From assembly GCF_002776525.5 (NCBI RefSeq), contig NC_045436.1:160169990-160233989 (forward strand): 64,000 bases of DNA, given 5' to 3'. Every line of letters starts with the position of its first letter. The stretch's first letter is position 1. The notes under the pieces are model-generated. The model did no database searches, was not told where the DNA came from, and worked only from the letters and a program-made list of their open reading frames with translations. This stretch comes from Piliocolobus tephrosceles. Taxonomy: Eukaryota > Chordata > Mammalia > Primates > Cercopithecidae. This document shows positions 1-9,446 of this stretch, piece by piece. Position numbers and translations under genes: made by a program.

Positions 1-1154
1 AGGCCACCATGGGTAGACCAAGTCCACTTTACTCACTGATGGATAGAAGGAAGGAAAAGAAGAAATCGATGGGGACTGATAGGAATTTAGCTTGAGCAAC
101 TGAGTGGATGGTGGTGCCATTTACTGGGATGCAGAAAATGAGACAGGAACAGATTCAGAGAGAAAATCAAGAGTTCAACTTTCTGAGATACCCACGGCGA
201 GCTCCATAAATCTCTGCCAAATGGCAAAGTCACTGTTATAACCCTTGAGAGAGACCTTCTGCTCTCCCAGATCTATGGAGATCCAAAGGGAATACAAAAA
301 TAGGCAATCTAATCAACAGCAAAATTGCTCTGGGATCCCATAATTGCTGGCTAACAGTCACAAAGGAGCCATCCTTCCCAGAAAGAGGGGGATGCATCCG
401 TTTCCAACAGACATGATGTTAGCAAAATCCAGAGTGAGCTGGGGGCCATGCTGACCCTGGCCGCTGCTGTCTCCTTACAGACCCCATCCCCAGCAATTTG
501 TGATGGACACAAATTTAATTCAAGATGGGGAGGGGAGGGCAGTGGGAGGGGTCACATCAAGTTAATGTAGAAGCATCATTCTCTGTCTCTAGCTCCACCG
601 AGATACTCCACCCTGGGTCCAATTATTTCTCTTTCCTCTGTTGTAGCACACCTTTCTCCTTCCTCTGACCTCAGCTGCCAAGGATGCCTTTACAGCAAAT
701 GGGCTTCTAGAAGTATCTCCCAACAGCGTTAGTCCTCTGTCCTACAGATGCTAAAAGAACCGCTTTCCTGTCCCGTGTGCTGGTCTTTCCCCCATGACCT
801 TGCTCTTGGTAGCCACACACTTCCCTTGGAGGGAATCCCACCTCCTGCATTTCCTCCCACAAGCCCAGCCTGCTCCTTCTCCATTGCAGCAGCTATTCCT
901 GCTGTCTGCAGAGACCCCTGCCCACCAGTGTAAAGTGAAGAAAAACCAGGAGGTTCCCTAGGGCGAACTGGGAGGGAGGGGAGGAGAGGCTGGACCTTCC
1001 CATCTCTGCTAACCTGCCCGAGGCTGTTAGCATTCCTGCTTTTTCTTCCTTGTGTCTGGTCCCATGTCTCCCACCCAAATATATGTGTTCTCAGAGCAGG
1101 AGGAGGGGAAAAGTGATGCACTTGGCCCCAATTCTTCATTTATGTAAATGTTAT
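1..1154. other. Non-Alu stretch, no gene recognised
   Basis: Mixed-composition sequence without Alu, L1 or LTR structure that I can name. The first 200 bases (GGATGGTGGTGCCATT and following) have the look of an ancient degraded mammalian repeat. Short frames at 729-1139 (minus) and 748-933 (plus) have no recognisable domain. A pyrimidine tract followed by CAG near 729-747 resembles a splice acceptor, but no matching donor or coding continuation is visible. Confidence 0.5.
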
Positions 1155-1437
1155 GGCCAGGTGCGGTGGCTCACGCCTGTAATCCCAACACTCTGGGAGG
1201 CTGAGATGGATGGATCACTTGAGGTCAGGAATTTGAGACCAGCCTGACCAACATGGTGAAAACCCACCTCTACTAAAAATTCCAAAATTAGCCAGGCATG
1301 GTGGTGCACACCTGTAATCCCAGCTACTTGGGAGGCTGAGGCAGGAGAATCGCTTAAACCTGGGAGGCAGAGGTCACAGTAAGCTGAGATCACACCACTG
1401 CACTCCAGCCTGGGCAACAGAGCAAGACTATGTCTTA
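1155..1437 (+). mobile_element. Alu, near full length
   Basis: Starts GGCCAGGTGCGG and has both monomers with the middle A-rich TACTAAAAATT. The tail has decayed to GTCTTATTG, so this is an old copy. Confidence 0.93.
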
Positions 1438-1654
1438 TTGTTACTTTGTTCATTATGAATTGTTTGCATTAACTTTGATAACTTTTTAAATATTGCATTA
1501 AGATATTATTTCTCTTGGGTGCTGAGTTTTTTGGAATCCTTTAGATTTTGTGCTCCAGTTGAGTGACTCACTCACTTCACCGTAACCTGAGTCCTTCTGG
1601 TTTGCCGGAAGTGACACATGCATAAGGAGGCTAAAACCTGGGAGATGAGACTCC

Positions 1655-1791
1655 TTTTTGTTTGTTTGTTTTGGAGAGACAGTGTTTTGCTGTGTTACCC
1701 AGGTTGGTCTCAAACTCCTGGCCTCAAGCCATCCTACCACCTGGACTTCCCAAAGTGCTGCGATTACAGGCATGAGCCACAGTGCCTGGCC
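1655..1791 (-). mobile_element. Alu left-monomer (FLAM-like) fragment
   Basis: Single reverse-oriented monomer ending GAGCCACAGTGCCTGGCC; no right arm. Confidence 0.85.
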
Positions 1792-1805
1792 TGGACTTCC
1801 AGTTT

Positions 1806-1850
1806 TATTTATTTATGTATGTATTTATTATTTATCTATTTATTTATTTA
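1806..1850. repeat. (TTTA)n-rich microsatellite
   Basis: Tail-derived TTTA/TATC repeat at the head of the next reverse Alu. Confidence 0.85.
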
Positions 1851-2137
1851 TTTTGAGATGGAGTTTCACTCTTGTTGCCCAGGTTGGAGTGCAATGGTGC
1901 AATCTCAGCTCACCACAACCTCTGCCTCCCAGGTTCAAGGGATTCTCCTTCCTCAGCCTCCTGAGTAGCTGGGATTACAGGCATGGGCCAACATACCCGG
2001 CTAATTTTGTATTTTTAGTAGAGGTGGGGTTGCTCCATGTTGGTCAGGCTGATCTAAAACTCCCGACCTCTGGTGATCTGCCCCCCTCGGCCTCCCGAAG
2101 TGCTGGGATTACAGGCGTGAGCCACTGTGCCCAGCCC
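1851..2137 (-). mobile_element. Alu, full length
   Basis: Reverse Alu from TTTTGAGATGGAG to GCCACTGTGCCCAGCCC. Confidence 0.94.
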
Positions 2138-2146
2138 ATTTATTTA

Positions 2147-2381
2147 TTTTTAGACAGAGTCTCACTCTGTTGCCCAGGCTGGAGTACAGTGGCATGATCT
2201 CAGCTCACTGTAACCTCTGCCTCCCGGGTTCCAGCGATTTCCGGCCAATTTTTGTATTTTTAGTAGAGACAAGGTTTCACTGTCTTGTCCAGGCTGATCT
2301 CAAACTCCTGACCTCAAGTGATCTGCCTGCCTTGGCCTCCCAAAGTGCTAGGATTACAGGTGTGAGCTACCGCCCCTGGCC
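2147..2381 (-). mobile_element. Alu with internal deletion
   Basis: Reverse Alu. The step from CCAGCGATTTCC directly to GGCCAATTTTTG removes about 60 bp across the start of the right arm. Confidence 0.92.
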
Positions 2382-2454
2382 TGAACTTCAGCTTTAAAAT
2401 CAAGATAGTTCTGGGAAAACCTGGAAAAGGTGGCCACCCTAGGAGTAGCTGGTG

Positions 2455-2650
2455 CTAAAGTCAGACTGCCAGAAATCAAATCCTGGTGTTGCTGCTCCCA
2501 GCCAGGGAACAGCCTCTCTATGGTTGTCTTTCCTCCTCTGTGCATTGAGGATGGGAGAAGCCTCAGAGGAGGCTATTGTGAGAATTAAGTGAGTTCATCC
2601 GGAGTGAGCTTGGTACTGTGCCTGGCACTTAGAAAGTGCTTCAGACCATT
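2455..2650 (+). mobile_element. MIR element
   Basis: Contains MIR-like CAGACTGCC...AAATCCTGG, TGTGAGAATTAAGTGAG and the 3' block GTGCCTGGCACTTAGAAAG. An old mammalian SINE. Confidence 0.7.
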
Positions 2651-2659
2651 AGCCTTGAT

Positions 2660-2800
2660 GTTGATTTATTACCTGCCACGTGCCAGCCACTGCTTTAGGG
2701 AGTGGGCATATAGTAGTGCTTATGATGGACACAGCCTTGCCCTTAAGGAGCTCTAGGTGCTAGTGGGGAAGTCAGACCATGAACAGGTAATATCAAGAAT
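2660..2800 (-). repeat. Ancient repeat, MIR/L2-like
   Basis: Has the TTTATTACCTGCCACGTGCC motif, the reverse of a MIR/L2 3' end, followed by a diverged block ending near GACCATGAACAGG. The family is uncertain. Confidence 0.4.
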
Positions 2801-2809
2801 TATGTGTAC

Positions 2810-2880
2810 CTGTTGGAATGGAATGGCTTTTATTAAAAAGATAAACATTAAGTGTTGGAGAGGATGCAGAAAAAAGAAAA
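2810..2880 (+). mobile_element. L1MA-type LINE-1, ORF2 segment 1
   Basis: TGTTGGAGAGGATGCAGAAAAA matches the conserved late ORF2 region of L1. The same element resumes at 3972 after Alu insertions, continues at 4537, 5645 and 6453, and ends at about 8283. It is a dead, Alu-shredded copy. Confidence 0.65.
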
Positions 2881-2884
2881 CTTT

Positions 2885-3060
2885 TTTTTCCCCCAGCCAA
2901 GGTCTCACTTTGTTGCCCAAGCTGGAGTGTAGTGGCACAATCACAGCTCACAGCAGCCTCCATTTTCTGGGGTCAAGCAATCCTCCTTGCACCTCAGCCT
3001 CCCAAGTAGCTGGGACCACAGGCTCATGTCACCATGCTCAGCTAATTTTTAAAATTCTGG
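2885..3060 (-). mobile_element. Alu fragment
   Basis: Reverse Alu left portion ending in GCTCAGCTAATTTTTAAAATTC. It abuts a plus-strand Alu head to head. Confidence 0.88.
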
Positions 3061-3061
3061 G

Positions 3062-3396
3062 GGCCAGGCGCAGTGACTCACGCCTGTAATCCCAGCACTT
3101 TGGGAGGCCGAGGCAGGCAGATCACGAGGTCAGGAGATTGAGACCATCCTGGCTAACACAGTGAAACCCTGTCTCTACTAAAACAAAACAAAACAAAACA
3201 AAACAAAACAAAAAACAAAGCAAAACAAAACAAAAAAAATTAGCTGGGCATGGTGGCAGGCACCTGTAGTCCCAGTTACTAGGGAAGCTGAGGCAGGAGA
3301 ATGGCGTGAACCTGGGAGGTGGAGCTTTCAGTGAGCCAAGATTACACCACTGCACTCCAGCCTGGGCAACAGTGTGAGACTCTGTCTCAAAAAAAA
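3062..3396 (+). mobile_element. Alu with expanded middle A-rich region
   Basis: GGCCAGGCGCAGTG start. The linker between monomers has expanded into (AAAAC)n at 3181-3237. AluY-like ATCACGAGGTCAGGAGATTG. Confidence 0.93.
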
Positions 3397-3676
3397 GTCG
3401 GGTGCAGAGGCTCACACCTGTAATCCCAGCACTTTGGGAGGCCGAGGTGGGGAGATCACGAGGTCAGGAGATCAAGACTATCCTGGCTAACATGGTGAAA
3501 CCCTGTCTCTACTAAAAATACAAAAAAATGAGCCAGGCGTGGTGGCGAGTGCCTATAGTCCCAGCTACTCGGGAGGCTGAGGCAGTAGAATGGCGTGAAC
3601 CCGTGAGCAGAGGTTGCAGTGAGCCAAGATCGCACCACTGCACTCCAGCCTGGGTGACTGAGCAAGACTCCATCTT
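3397..3676 (+). mobile_element. Alu
   Basis: Starts GTCGGGTGCAGAGGC directly on the tail of the preceding Alu; ends GACTCCATCTTGCT. Confidence 0.92.
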
Positions 3677-3831
3677 GCTAAAAATTAACCAGGCGTGGTG
3701 GTGCACGCCAGTAGTCCCAGCTTCTCAGGAGGCTGAGGCAGAAGAATCGCTTGAACCTGGAAGGCAGAGGTTGTAGTGAGCCGAGATCGCACCACTGTAC
3801 TCCAGTCTGGCGACAGAGCGAGGCTCTCAAA
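3677..3831 (+). mobile_element. Alu right-monomer fragment
   Basis: Begins at the linker (AAAAATTAACCAGGCG) and runs to GCTCTCAAAAAAAA. It could be a duplicated right arm of the preceding copy. Confidence 0.85.
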
Positions 3832-3834
3832 AAA

Positions 3835-3971
3835 AATTTTTTTTTTTTTCTTGTACAGACAAGGTCTCACTTTGTGGTCCAGGCTGATCTCGAACTCCTG
3901 GTTTCAAGCAGCACTCCAGCCTTGGCCTCCCAAAGTGTTGGGAATACAGGTGTGAACCACCATGCCTAGCT
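3835..3971 (-). mobile_element. Alu left-monomer fragment
   Basis: Reverse monomer ending CACCATGCCTAGCT; L1 sequence resumes immediately after it. Confidence 0.85.
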
Positions 3972-4235
3972 GAAGACTCTTATACGCTGTTGGTAAATTA
4001 GTACGGCCATCATGAAAAATGGTACAGAGGTTCCTCAAAAAGCTAAAAACAGAGCTACCATACAACCCATGGGAGATATCCCACTTCTGGGTATCTATCC
4101 TAAGGAACTGAAATCAGGATGTCAAAGGGGTATCTGTACTCCCGTGTTTATTGCAGCACTATTCACAACAGGCAAGATACGGAATCAACTTAAGTCTCTA
4201 TCAACAGATGAATGGGTAAAGAAAATGTGGTATAT
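3972..4235 (+). mobile_element. L1MA-type LINE-1, ORF2 C-terminal segment 2
   Basis: Readable as the end of L1 ORF2: TTCCTCAAAAAGCTAAAAAC, then CCACTTCTGGGTATCTATCC, TATTGCAGCACTATTCACAA and CAACAGATGAATGGGTAAAG. The frame is interrupted and the reverse transcriptase is not functional here. Confidence 0.88.
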
Positions 4236-4533
4236 GCCAGGCGCGGTGGCACATGCCTGTAATTCCAGCACTTTGGAAGGTCGAGGCAGATGGATTGCCT
4301 GAGCTCAAGAGTTTGAGACCAGCCTGGGCAACACAGTGAAACCCCATCTCCACTAAAACACAAAAATTAGGTGAGTGTGGCTGCATGTGCCTGTAGTCCT
4401 GGCTACTCGGGAGGCTGAGTGAGACAGGAGAATTGCTTGAACCCGGGAGGTGGAGGTTGCAGTGAGCCAAGGTCATGCCACTACACTCCAGCCTGGGTGA
4501 CAGAGTGAGACTCCATGTCAAAAAAAAAAAAAA
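4236..4533 (+). mobile_element. Alu inserted in L1
   Basis: Flanked by the TSD AAAGAAAATGTGGTATAT at 4218-4235 and 4534-4551, which proves insertion into the L1 ORF2 remnant. It has a poly(A) tail. Confidence 0.96.
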
Positions 4534-4536
4534 AAA

Positions 4537-4680
4537 GAAAATGTGGTATATATACAATGGAATATCATTCAGCCTTTAAAAAGGAGTAAGTCATGTCATT
4601 TGCAACAATACAAACCATATATACCTACCATGTACCCGCAGAAATTAAAAATTTAAAAATTTTAAAAAGCAAAGGAAAAA
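4537..4680 (+). mobile_element. L1MA-type LINE-1 segment 3
   Basis: Continues ORF2 (ATACAATGGAATATCATTCAGCC, then TCATTTGCAACAATAC) and jumps to an A-rich 3'-UTR-like piece, implying an internal deletion. Confidence 0.75.
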
Positions 4681-4733
4681 AATACCTAAATCATTATTTA
4701 TTTAATTATTTGTTTGTTTATTTATTTATTTAA

Positions 4734-5022
4734 TTTTTTGAGATGGAGTTTAGCTCTTGTTGCCCAGGCTGGAGTGCAATGGTACAATCTTGGCTCTTCG
4801 AAACCTCTGCCTCCTGGATTCAAACAATTCTCCTGCCTCTGCCTCCTGAGTAGCTAGGATTACAGGCATGCGCCACCACACCCAGCTAATTTTGTATTTT
4901 TTAGTAAAGACAGGGTTTCTCCATGTTGGTCAGGCTGGTCTCGAACTCCCGACCTCAGATGATCCACCCGCCACAGCCTCCAAAAGTGCTGGGATTACAG
5001 GTATGAACTACTGCACCCGGCC
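4734..5022 (-). mobile_element. Alu
   Basis: Reverse Alu ending ACTGCACCCGGCCC. TSD of the form AATA(TG)CCTAAATC at 4681-4692 and 5024-5037. Confidence 0.93.
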
Positions 5023-5034
5023 CAATATGCCTAA

Positions 5035-5227
5035 ATCTTTATGGAGGATGTGAGTCCTGAAAGGAAACAGATTTCCAGAGGCAAAGAAAAGGGCACTTCA
5101 AGGGCATTCCCCATATGTGAAAGGATAAAGGCGGGAATAAGCAATCCACACACAGTTCTGCCCTTGGTGTGGCTTGTGGAGTTTATATGAAGTCGTCAAT
5201 GCCTGATGACAAAATGTGCCATGGAAG
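5035..5227. other. Non-Alu sequence between L1 pieces
   Basis: GATGTGAGTCCTGAAAGG and onward. I cannot place it in the L1 or another family. Confidence 0.3.
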
Positions 5228-5319
5228 GAGCCAGGTCTTGCTCTTGCTCCCAGACTGGAGTGCAGCGGCGCCATCTCGGCTCACTGCAACCTCTGTCTCC
5301 CAGGTTCAAACGATTTGCT
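5228..5319 (-). mobile_element. Truncated Alu
   Basis: Only the first ~90 bp of a reverse Alu (CTGGAGTGCAGCGGCGCCATC to CAAACGATTTGC), stopping where L1 sequence (AGTGAAATAAGCCAG) resumes. Confidence 0.85.
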
Positions 5320-5335
5320 AAGTGAAATAAGCCAG

Positions 5336-5631
5336 CTGAGCATAGTGGCTCACATCTATAATCCTGGCACTTTGGAAGCCCGAGGCAGGAGGATTTCTTG
5401 AGACCAAGAGTTCAAGACTGGCCTTGGCAATATAGTGAGATCCCATCTCTAATTTTTTTTTTTTTTTTTTTAATTAGCTGGGTGCAGTGGTATGCAGTTG
5501 TAGTCCCAGCTACTTGAGAGGCTGAGGCAGGAGGATTGCTTGAGCCCAGAAGTTCAAGTCTATAGCAAGCTAAGAAGGTTGGGTGACAGAGCAAGATCCC
5601 ATCTTTTAAAAAAATTAGATAGAATAAAAAA
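5336..5631 (+). mobile_element. Alu inserted in L1 3' UTR
   Basis: TSD TGAAATAAGCCAG at 5323-5335 and 5632-5644. Unusual T20 run in the middle linker (5451-5472). Confidence 0.93.
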
Positions 5632-5644
5632 TGAAATAAGCCAG

Positions 5645-5708
5645 GCACAGAAAGACAAATACTTCATGGTCTCACTTACAGGTACAATCTGATAAAGCTG
5701 AACGTATT
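5645..5708 (+). mobile_element. L1MA-type LINE-1 segment 4
   Basis: GCACAGAAAGACAAATACTTCATGG then TCTCACTTACAGG is the conserved L1MA 3'-UTR start. Confidence 0.85.
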
Positions 5709-5709
5709 G

Positions 5710-5911
5710 CCAGGTGAAGTGGCTCACGTCTGTAATCCCAGTGACTCAAGGGGCTGAGGCAGCAGGATCGCTTGAGCCAGGAGTTCGAGACCAGCCTGGG
5801 CAACAGAACAAGACCCTGTTTCTAAAAAAAAAAGAAAAATTAGCTGGGTGTGGTGGCACACACCTGTAGTCCCAGTTACTTGAGAGGTTGAGGTGGGAGA
5901 ATTTGTTGAAG
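5710..5911 (+). mobile_element. Alu, 3'-truncated (chimera part 1)
   Basis: GCCAGGTGAAGTGGC start; the right arm breaks off at GAAGCTCTGGGAGG, where another Alu's left arm begins. Confidence 0.85.
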
Positions 5912-6126
5912 CTCTGGGAGGCCCTGTGGTGGGGTGGAGGGCAGATCACCTGAGGTCAGGAGTTTGAGATCAGCCCGGTCAACATGGTGAAACCACTTCT
6001 CTACTAAAATTACAAAAATTAGTGTGGTATGGTGGCACGCACCTGCAGTGAGCCGAGATCACGCCACTGCATTCCAGCCTGGGTGACAGTGAAAGACAAT
6101 GTCTAAAAAAAAAAAAAAAAAAAAAT
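5912..6126 (+). mobile_element. Alu, 5'-truncated with internal deletion (chimera part 2)
   Basis: Joins mid left arm (GGGCAGATCACCTGAGGTC) and skips from GGCACGCACCTG to CAGTGAGCCGAG. Ends in poly(A). Confidence 0.85.
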
Positions 6127-6450
6127 CCAGGTGTGACATCTCATGCCTGTAATCCCAGCTCTTTGGGAGGCCAAGGCAGGCAGACGATGAGGTCAAGAGA
6201 TCGAGACCATCCTGGCCAACATGGGGAAATCCCGTCTCTACTAAAAATACAAAAATTAGCTGGGCATGGTGGCACACGCCTGTAGTCCCAGCTACTTGGG
6301 AAACTGAGGCAGAAGAATTGCTTCGACTGCGGAGGTGGAGGTTGCAGTGCGCCAGGATCCCACCACTGCTCTCCAGCCTGGCGACAGGGTAAGACTCTGT
6401 CGCAAGCAAACAAACAAAACAAACAAAAAACGAATAAAAATAAAATAATA
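6127..6450 (+). mobile_element. Alu
   Basis: Plus Alu with tail of (CAAA)n/AATA units leading back into L1. Confidence 0.92.
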
Positions 6451-6452
6451 AT

Positions 6453-6659
6453 AAACTTGAATTTATAGAGAGTAGAACAATGGTTACCAGTGGCTGGAGG
6501 GTAAGGAGGGAGAAAATGGAGAGTTGTTTTTGATCAAAGTTTCAGACAGACAGAGGAATAGGTTCTGAGAGCTGTTGCACAGCAGGCAGACTATTGTTGA
6601 CAATAATGTATTATATATTGCAAAATAACTAAGAGAACAATTTTCAAATGTCTCAACAT
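6453..6659 (+). mobile_element. L1MA-type LINE-1 segment 5 (3' UTR)
   Basis: GAGAGTAGAACAATGGTTACCAG, GGCTGGAGGGTAAGG and TTGACAATAATGTATTATAT follow the L1MA 3'-UTR order. Confidence 0.85.
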
Positions 6660-6679
6660 AAAAAAAGATAGGTAAGTTT

Positions 6680-6754
6680 TCTTTTGCTGCCACCATGTAG
6701 GAAGTGTCTTTCGCCTCCCGCCATGATTCTGAGGCCTCTCCCGCCATGTAGAAC
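6680..6754 (+). mobile_element. MST/THE1-type MaLR LTR fragment at the retrocopy 5' end
   Basis: CTGCCACCATGTAGGAAG, TTCGCCTCCCGCCATGATTC, TGAGGCCTC and GCCATGTAGAAC follow the order of the MST/THE1 LTR R/U5 region. That region of the family carries a GTGAGT right after CGGAACT, which can act as a splice donor. Here the LTR stops exactly at that point. Confidence 0.65.
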
Positions 6755-6835
6755 GAGGAGAAGAGACAGAAAATAAGGAAGTCATCAACCGGGAGCTGGA
6801 GGTCCCAGCTGAGAAGAAAGCAGTAGAAGCTAAAA

Positions 6836-7152
6836 GGCCAGGTGCAGTGGCTCACGCCTGTAATCCCAGTACTTGGGGAGGCCGAAGCAGGTAGATCACG
6901 AGGTCAGGAGTTCAAGACCAGCCTGGCCAAGATGGTGAAACCCCGGCTCTACTAAAAATACAAAAATTAGCTGGACGTGGTGGCAGGCACCTGTAAACCC
7001 AGCTACTCTGGAAACAGAGGCAGGGAATTGATGAACTCGGGAGGCAGGGGTTGCAGTGAGCCGAGATTGTGCCACTGCACTCCAGCCTGGGGGACAAGAG
7101 CGAGACTTTGTCTCAAAAAAAAAAAAAAAAGAAAAGAAAAAGAAAAAAGAAA
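6836..7152 (+). mobile_element. Alu inside the retrocopy
   Basis: Imperfect TSD AAGAAAGCAGTAGAAGCT at 6814-6831 versus 7153-7170 (2 of 18 differ). The tail expanded to (AAAAG)n. Confidence 0.93.
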
Positions 7153-7691
7153 AAGAAAGCTGTAGGAGCTGTGACGAGGAAACAGAAACACATGGGCAAG
7201 CCCAGCTCCCTCAGCAGGCCAGGGCTGGACAGGGCCAAGATAGGGACTCCCAGCCAAAGCCCCAGCAAAAAGAAGCCCCTCATGGAAAATAGGAGAAAAT
7301 GAGAAAGCAAAACCCAACAAGGACTGCAGGAGACTCTGGCCTCTGATATCACCAATGTCCAGAGACGAGATTCTTAGTGGGGGGACAGCCTGCCAGGGCC
7401 AGTTGTCCCACCGCTGCAGCGCAACTCACCTCCACATAAGGAGCGAGGAGCCAGCGGCTTCACTGGGTTTCTAAGCTCTCTCTCACCGTTTCGATATTTC
7501 TTCAGGAAGAGCAGTCGCTCTGAGCCTTCTAAATGCAGCTCAGGAAAGAGGATCCTCTCCTGCAGTGACTCCTCCCGAGCCATTCTTCCTCCAACTCTAT
7601 CCTTTTCTTATGACACTTCAGTCGTGGGGAATGAGGTCCCCATGCTGAGTCCTCTGTGGGTTTATCCTGTCCTTTGCCCCTTTATAATAGA

Positions 7692-7985
7692 TTTTTTTTT
7701 TTTGAGACAGAGTTTTGCTCTTGTTGCCCAGGTTGGAGGGCAGTAGCACAATCTCGGCTCACCGCAACCTCTACTTCCCAGGTTCAAGTGATTCTCCTGC
7801 CTCAGCCTCCTGAGTAGCTGGGACTACAGGCCTGCACCACTACACTCAGCTAATTTTGTGTTTTTAGTAGAGATGGGGTTTCTCCATGTTGGTCAGGCTG
7901 ATCTTGAACTCCAAACCTCAGGTGATCCTCCTTCCTTGACCTTCCAAAGTGCTGGGATTACAGGCATGAGCCACCGCACCTGGCC
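7692..7985 (-). mobile_element. Alu inside the retrocopy 3' UTR
   Basis: TSD TATAATAGATTTTTT at 7683-7697 and 7986-8000. Confidence 0.95.
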
Positions 7986-8143
7986 TATAATAGATTTTTT
8001 CCCCAAATTTAAAATATTAAGAAAAGAATGGAACTTTCTAAAATGTTCACGTCCTGAGGCCCAGTTTAGGCCTTTTGTCTTCGGCACTTAGGATCTTAAT
8101 GACAATAAAGTATTTAGGAAGGAAAAAAAAAAAGATAGGTAAG

Positions 8144-8283
8144 CAAGGTGACGGAAATGTCAGTTAGCTTGATTTAATCATGCCATGTTGTATACATATA
8201 CAAAAACATCATACGGTACTCCAGAAATGCATACAATTATGATTTGCTCATCAAAAATAATATTAATAATACATTTTTATCTT
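8144..8283 (+). mobile_element. L1MA-type LINE-1 segment 6 (3' end)
   Basis: GTTAGCTTGATTTAATCATGC then CAAAAACATCATACGGTAC is the classic L1MA 3' terminus. It completes the element begun at 2810. Confidence 0.85.
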
Positions 8284-8321
8284 GGTTTTTTTTTTTTGGT
8301 CCGTTTTTAGTCTTTTAAATT

Positions 8322-8634
8322 TCTTTCTTTTTTTTTTTTTTTTTTTTTGAGACAGGGCCTCCCTCTGTTGCCCAGGCTGGAGTGCAGTGGCATGATCTCA
8401 GCTCACTGCAGCCTCGACCTCCCTGGCTCGAGCCAGCAATCTTCCCACCTTAGCTTCACTAATAGCTGGGACTACAGGTGTGAGCCACCATGCCTGGTTA
8501 ATTATCTTATTTTTTGTGGAGACAGGGTCTCCCTATGTTGCCCAGGCTGGTCTGGAACTCTGGGCTCAAGCAATTCACCCACCTCGGCCTCTCAAAGTGC
8601 TGGGATTTCAGGTGTAAGCCACCATACCCTGCCA
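8322..8634 (-). mobile_element. Alu
   Basis: Long T tract then GAGACAGGGCCTCCC; AluJ-like TCGAGCCAGCAATC and GACAGGGTCTCCCTATG. Confidence 0.93.
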
Positions 8635-9160
8635 ATAACAAATTTTTCAAAAAAAGAATTACGTGTGCAACAGATATGTCAATAATAACCTGTGTCATTT
8701 CATATCATCCTTTCAACCAGTTTGCAATCCGTTTCACTCCTGTCTCCTGTTTAGCAGATGACGCCACTCAGAGAGAGGCCAGAGCTTGTACGGGATCCCA
8801 GAAAGAATGCAAGAAGGCTTTGGAATCTGACATCTGCACTCAGAGCTGATGTTCTGCCCGTTGCCTCTTGGTGGCTCTGGAAGGCGCCCAGTGTGGCTAG
8901 GATTAAGGAGGAATAAACTCCAGCAAACAGTTTATCTTACAGAACATGCCATGTACTGGCAACTTACATTCATTAGTCAAGTTCTCCTCAAGAGGAAGGT
9001 TGGCAAAAACTTACCAGTTCCCCACTGGCTGCTTTCATGGGATAGAACTAGCTGCATGGGGCACATGCACAAGGAGGGGTACTTCTTCCTGCACACCCTT
9101 TTGCACTTCTGAACTTGGAGCCATCTAACTATAGATATTACCTCTTCAAAAATAAATGTT
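8635..9160. other. Non-Alu stretch, possible MIR relic
   Basis: About 525 bp. The segment near 8735-8880 (GCAGATGACGCCACTCAGAG) faintly resembles a reverse MIR. The overlapping short frames at 8849-9180 lack any domain. Nothing else seen. Confidence 0.35.
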
Positions 9161-9446
9161 GGCTGGGCCCGGTGGCTCACACCTGTAATCTCAGCACTTT
9201 GGGAGTCCGAGGCAGGAGGATCGTTTGAATCAGGAGTTCAAGACCAGCCTGACCAATATGATGAAACCCCGTCTTTACTAAAAATACAAAAATTAGCTGG
9301 GTGTGGTGGCACATGCCTATAATCCCAGCTACTCGGGAGGCTGAGGCAGCAGAAGCTCTTGAAGCCAGGAGGTGGAGGCTGCAGTGAGCCAAGATCGAGC
9401 TACTGCACTCCAGCCTGGGTGACAGAGCAAGACTCTGTCTCAAAAA
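9161..9446 (+). mobile_element. Alu
   Basis: GGCTGGGCCCGGTGGC start to GACTCTGTCTCAAAAA. Confidence 0.94.

Larger units (their letters stand above)
6677..8126 (+). pseudogene. L1-mediated retrocopy of an unidentified mRNA with LTR-derived 5' end
   Basis: Insertion into L1 3' UTR bounded by the TSD AAAAAAAGATAGGTAAG at 6660-6676 and 8127-8143. An AATAAA at 8104-8109 lies 13 bases before the poly(A), the hallmark of a processed mRNA copy. The first ~75 bp (6680-6754) match the end of an MST/THE1-type MaLR LTR. From 6755 a frame runs open to the Alu insertion and resumes after it, ending at TGA near 7294; visible residues include EETENKEVINRELEVPAEKK before the Alu and VTRKQKHMGKPSSL after it, a lysine/proline-rich, disordered-looking C terminus. 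The parent gene is not recognised. Two Alus (6836-7152, 7692-7985) later split the copy. What follows 7294 would be 3' UTR. Confidence 0.75.

Noticed and set aside
729..1139. 136-codon minus frame and the pyrimidine-CAG at 747 as an exon
   Set aside because: No recognisable domain, no donor and no conserved continuation. Chance frames of this length are expected.
1151..1453. Many 60-140-codon open frames, e.g. with LECSGVISAHCNL or VIPALWEAEAG motifs
   Set aside because: These motifs are the standard translations of Alu in reverse and forward frames; they recur across the window with random breaks and are not genes.
8849..9180. Three overlapping frames on both strands as a small gene
   Set aside because: Overlap in several frames without domain, splice sites or promoter.
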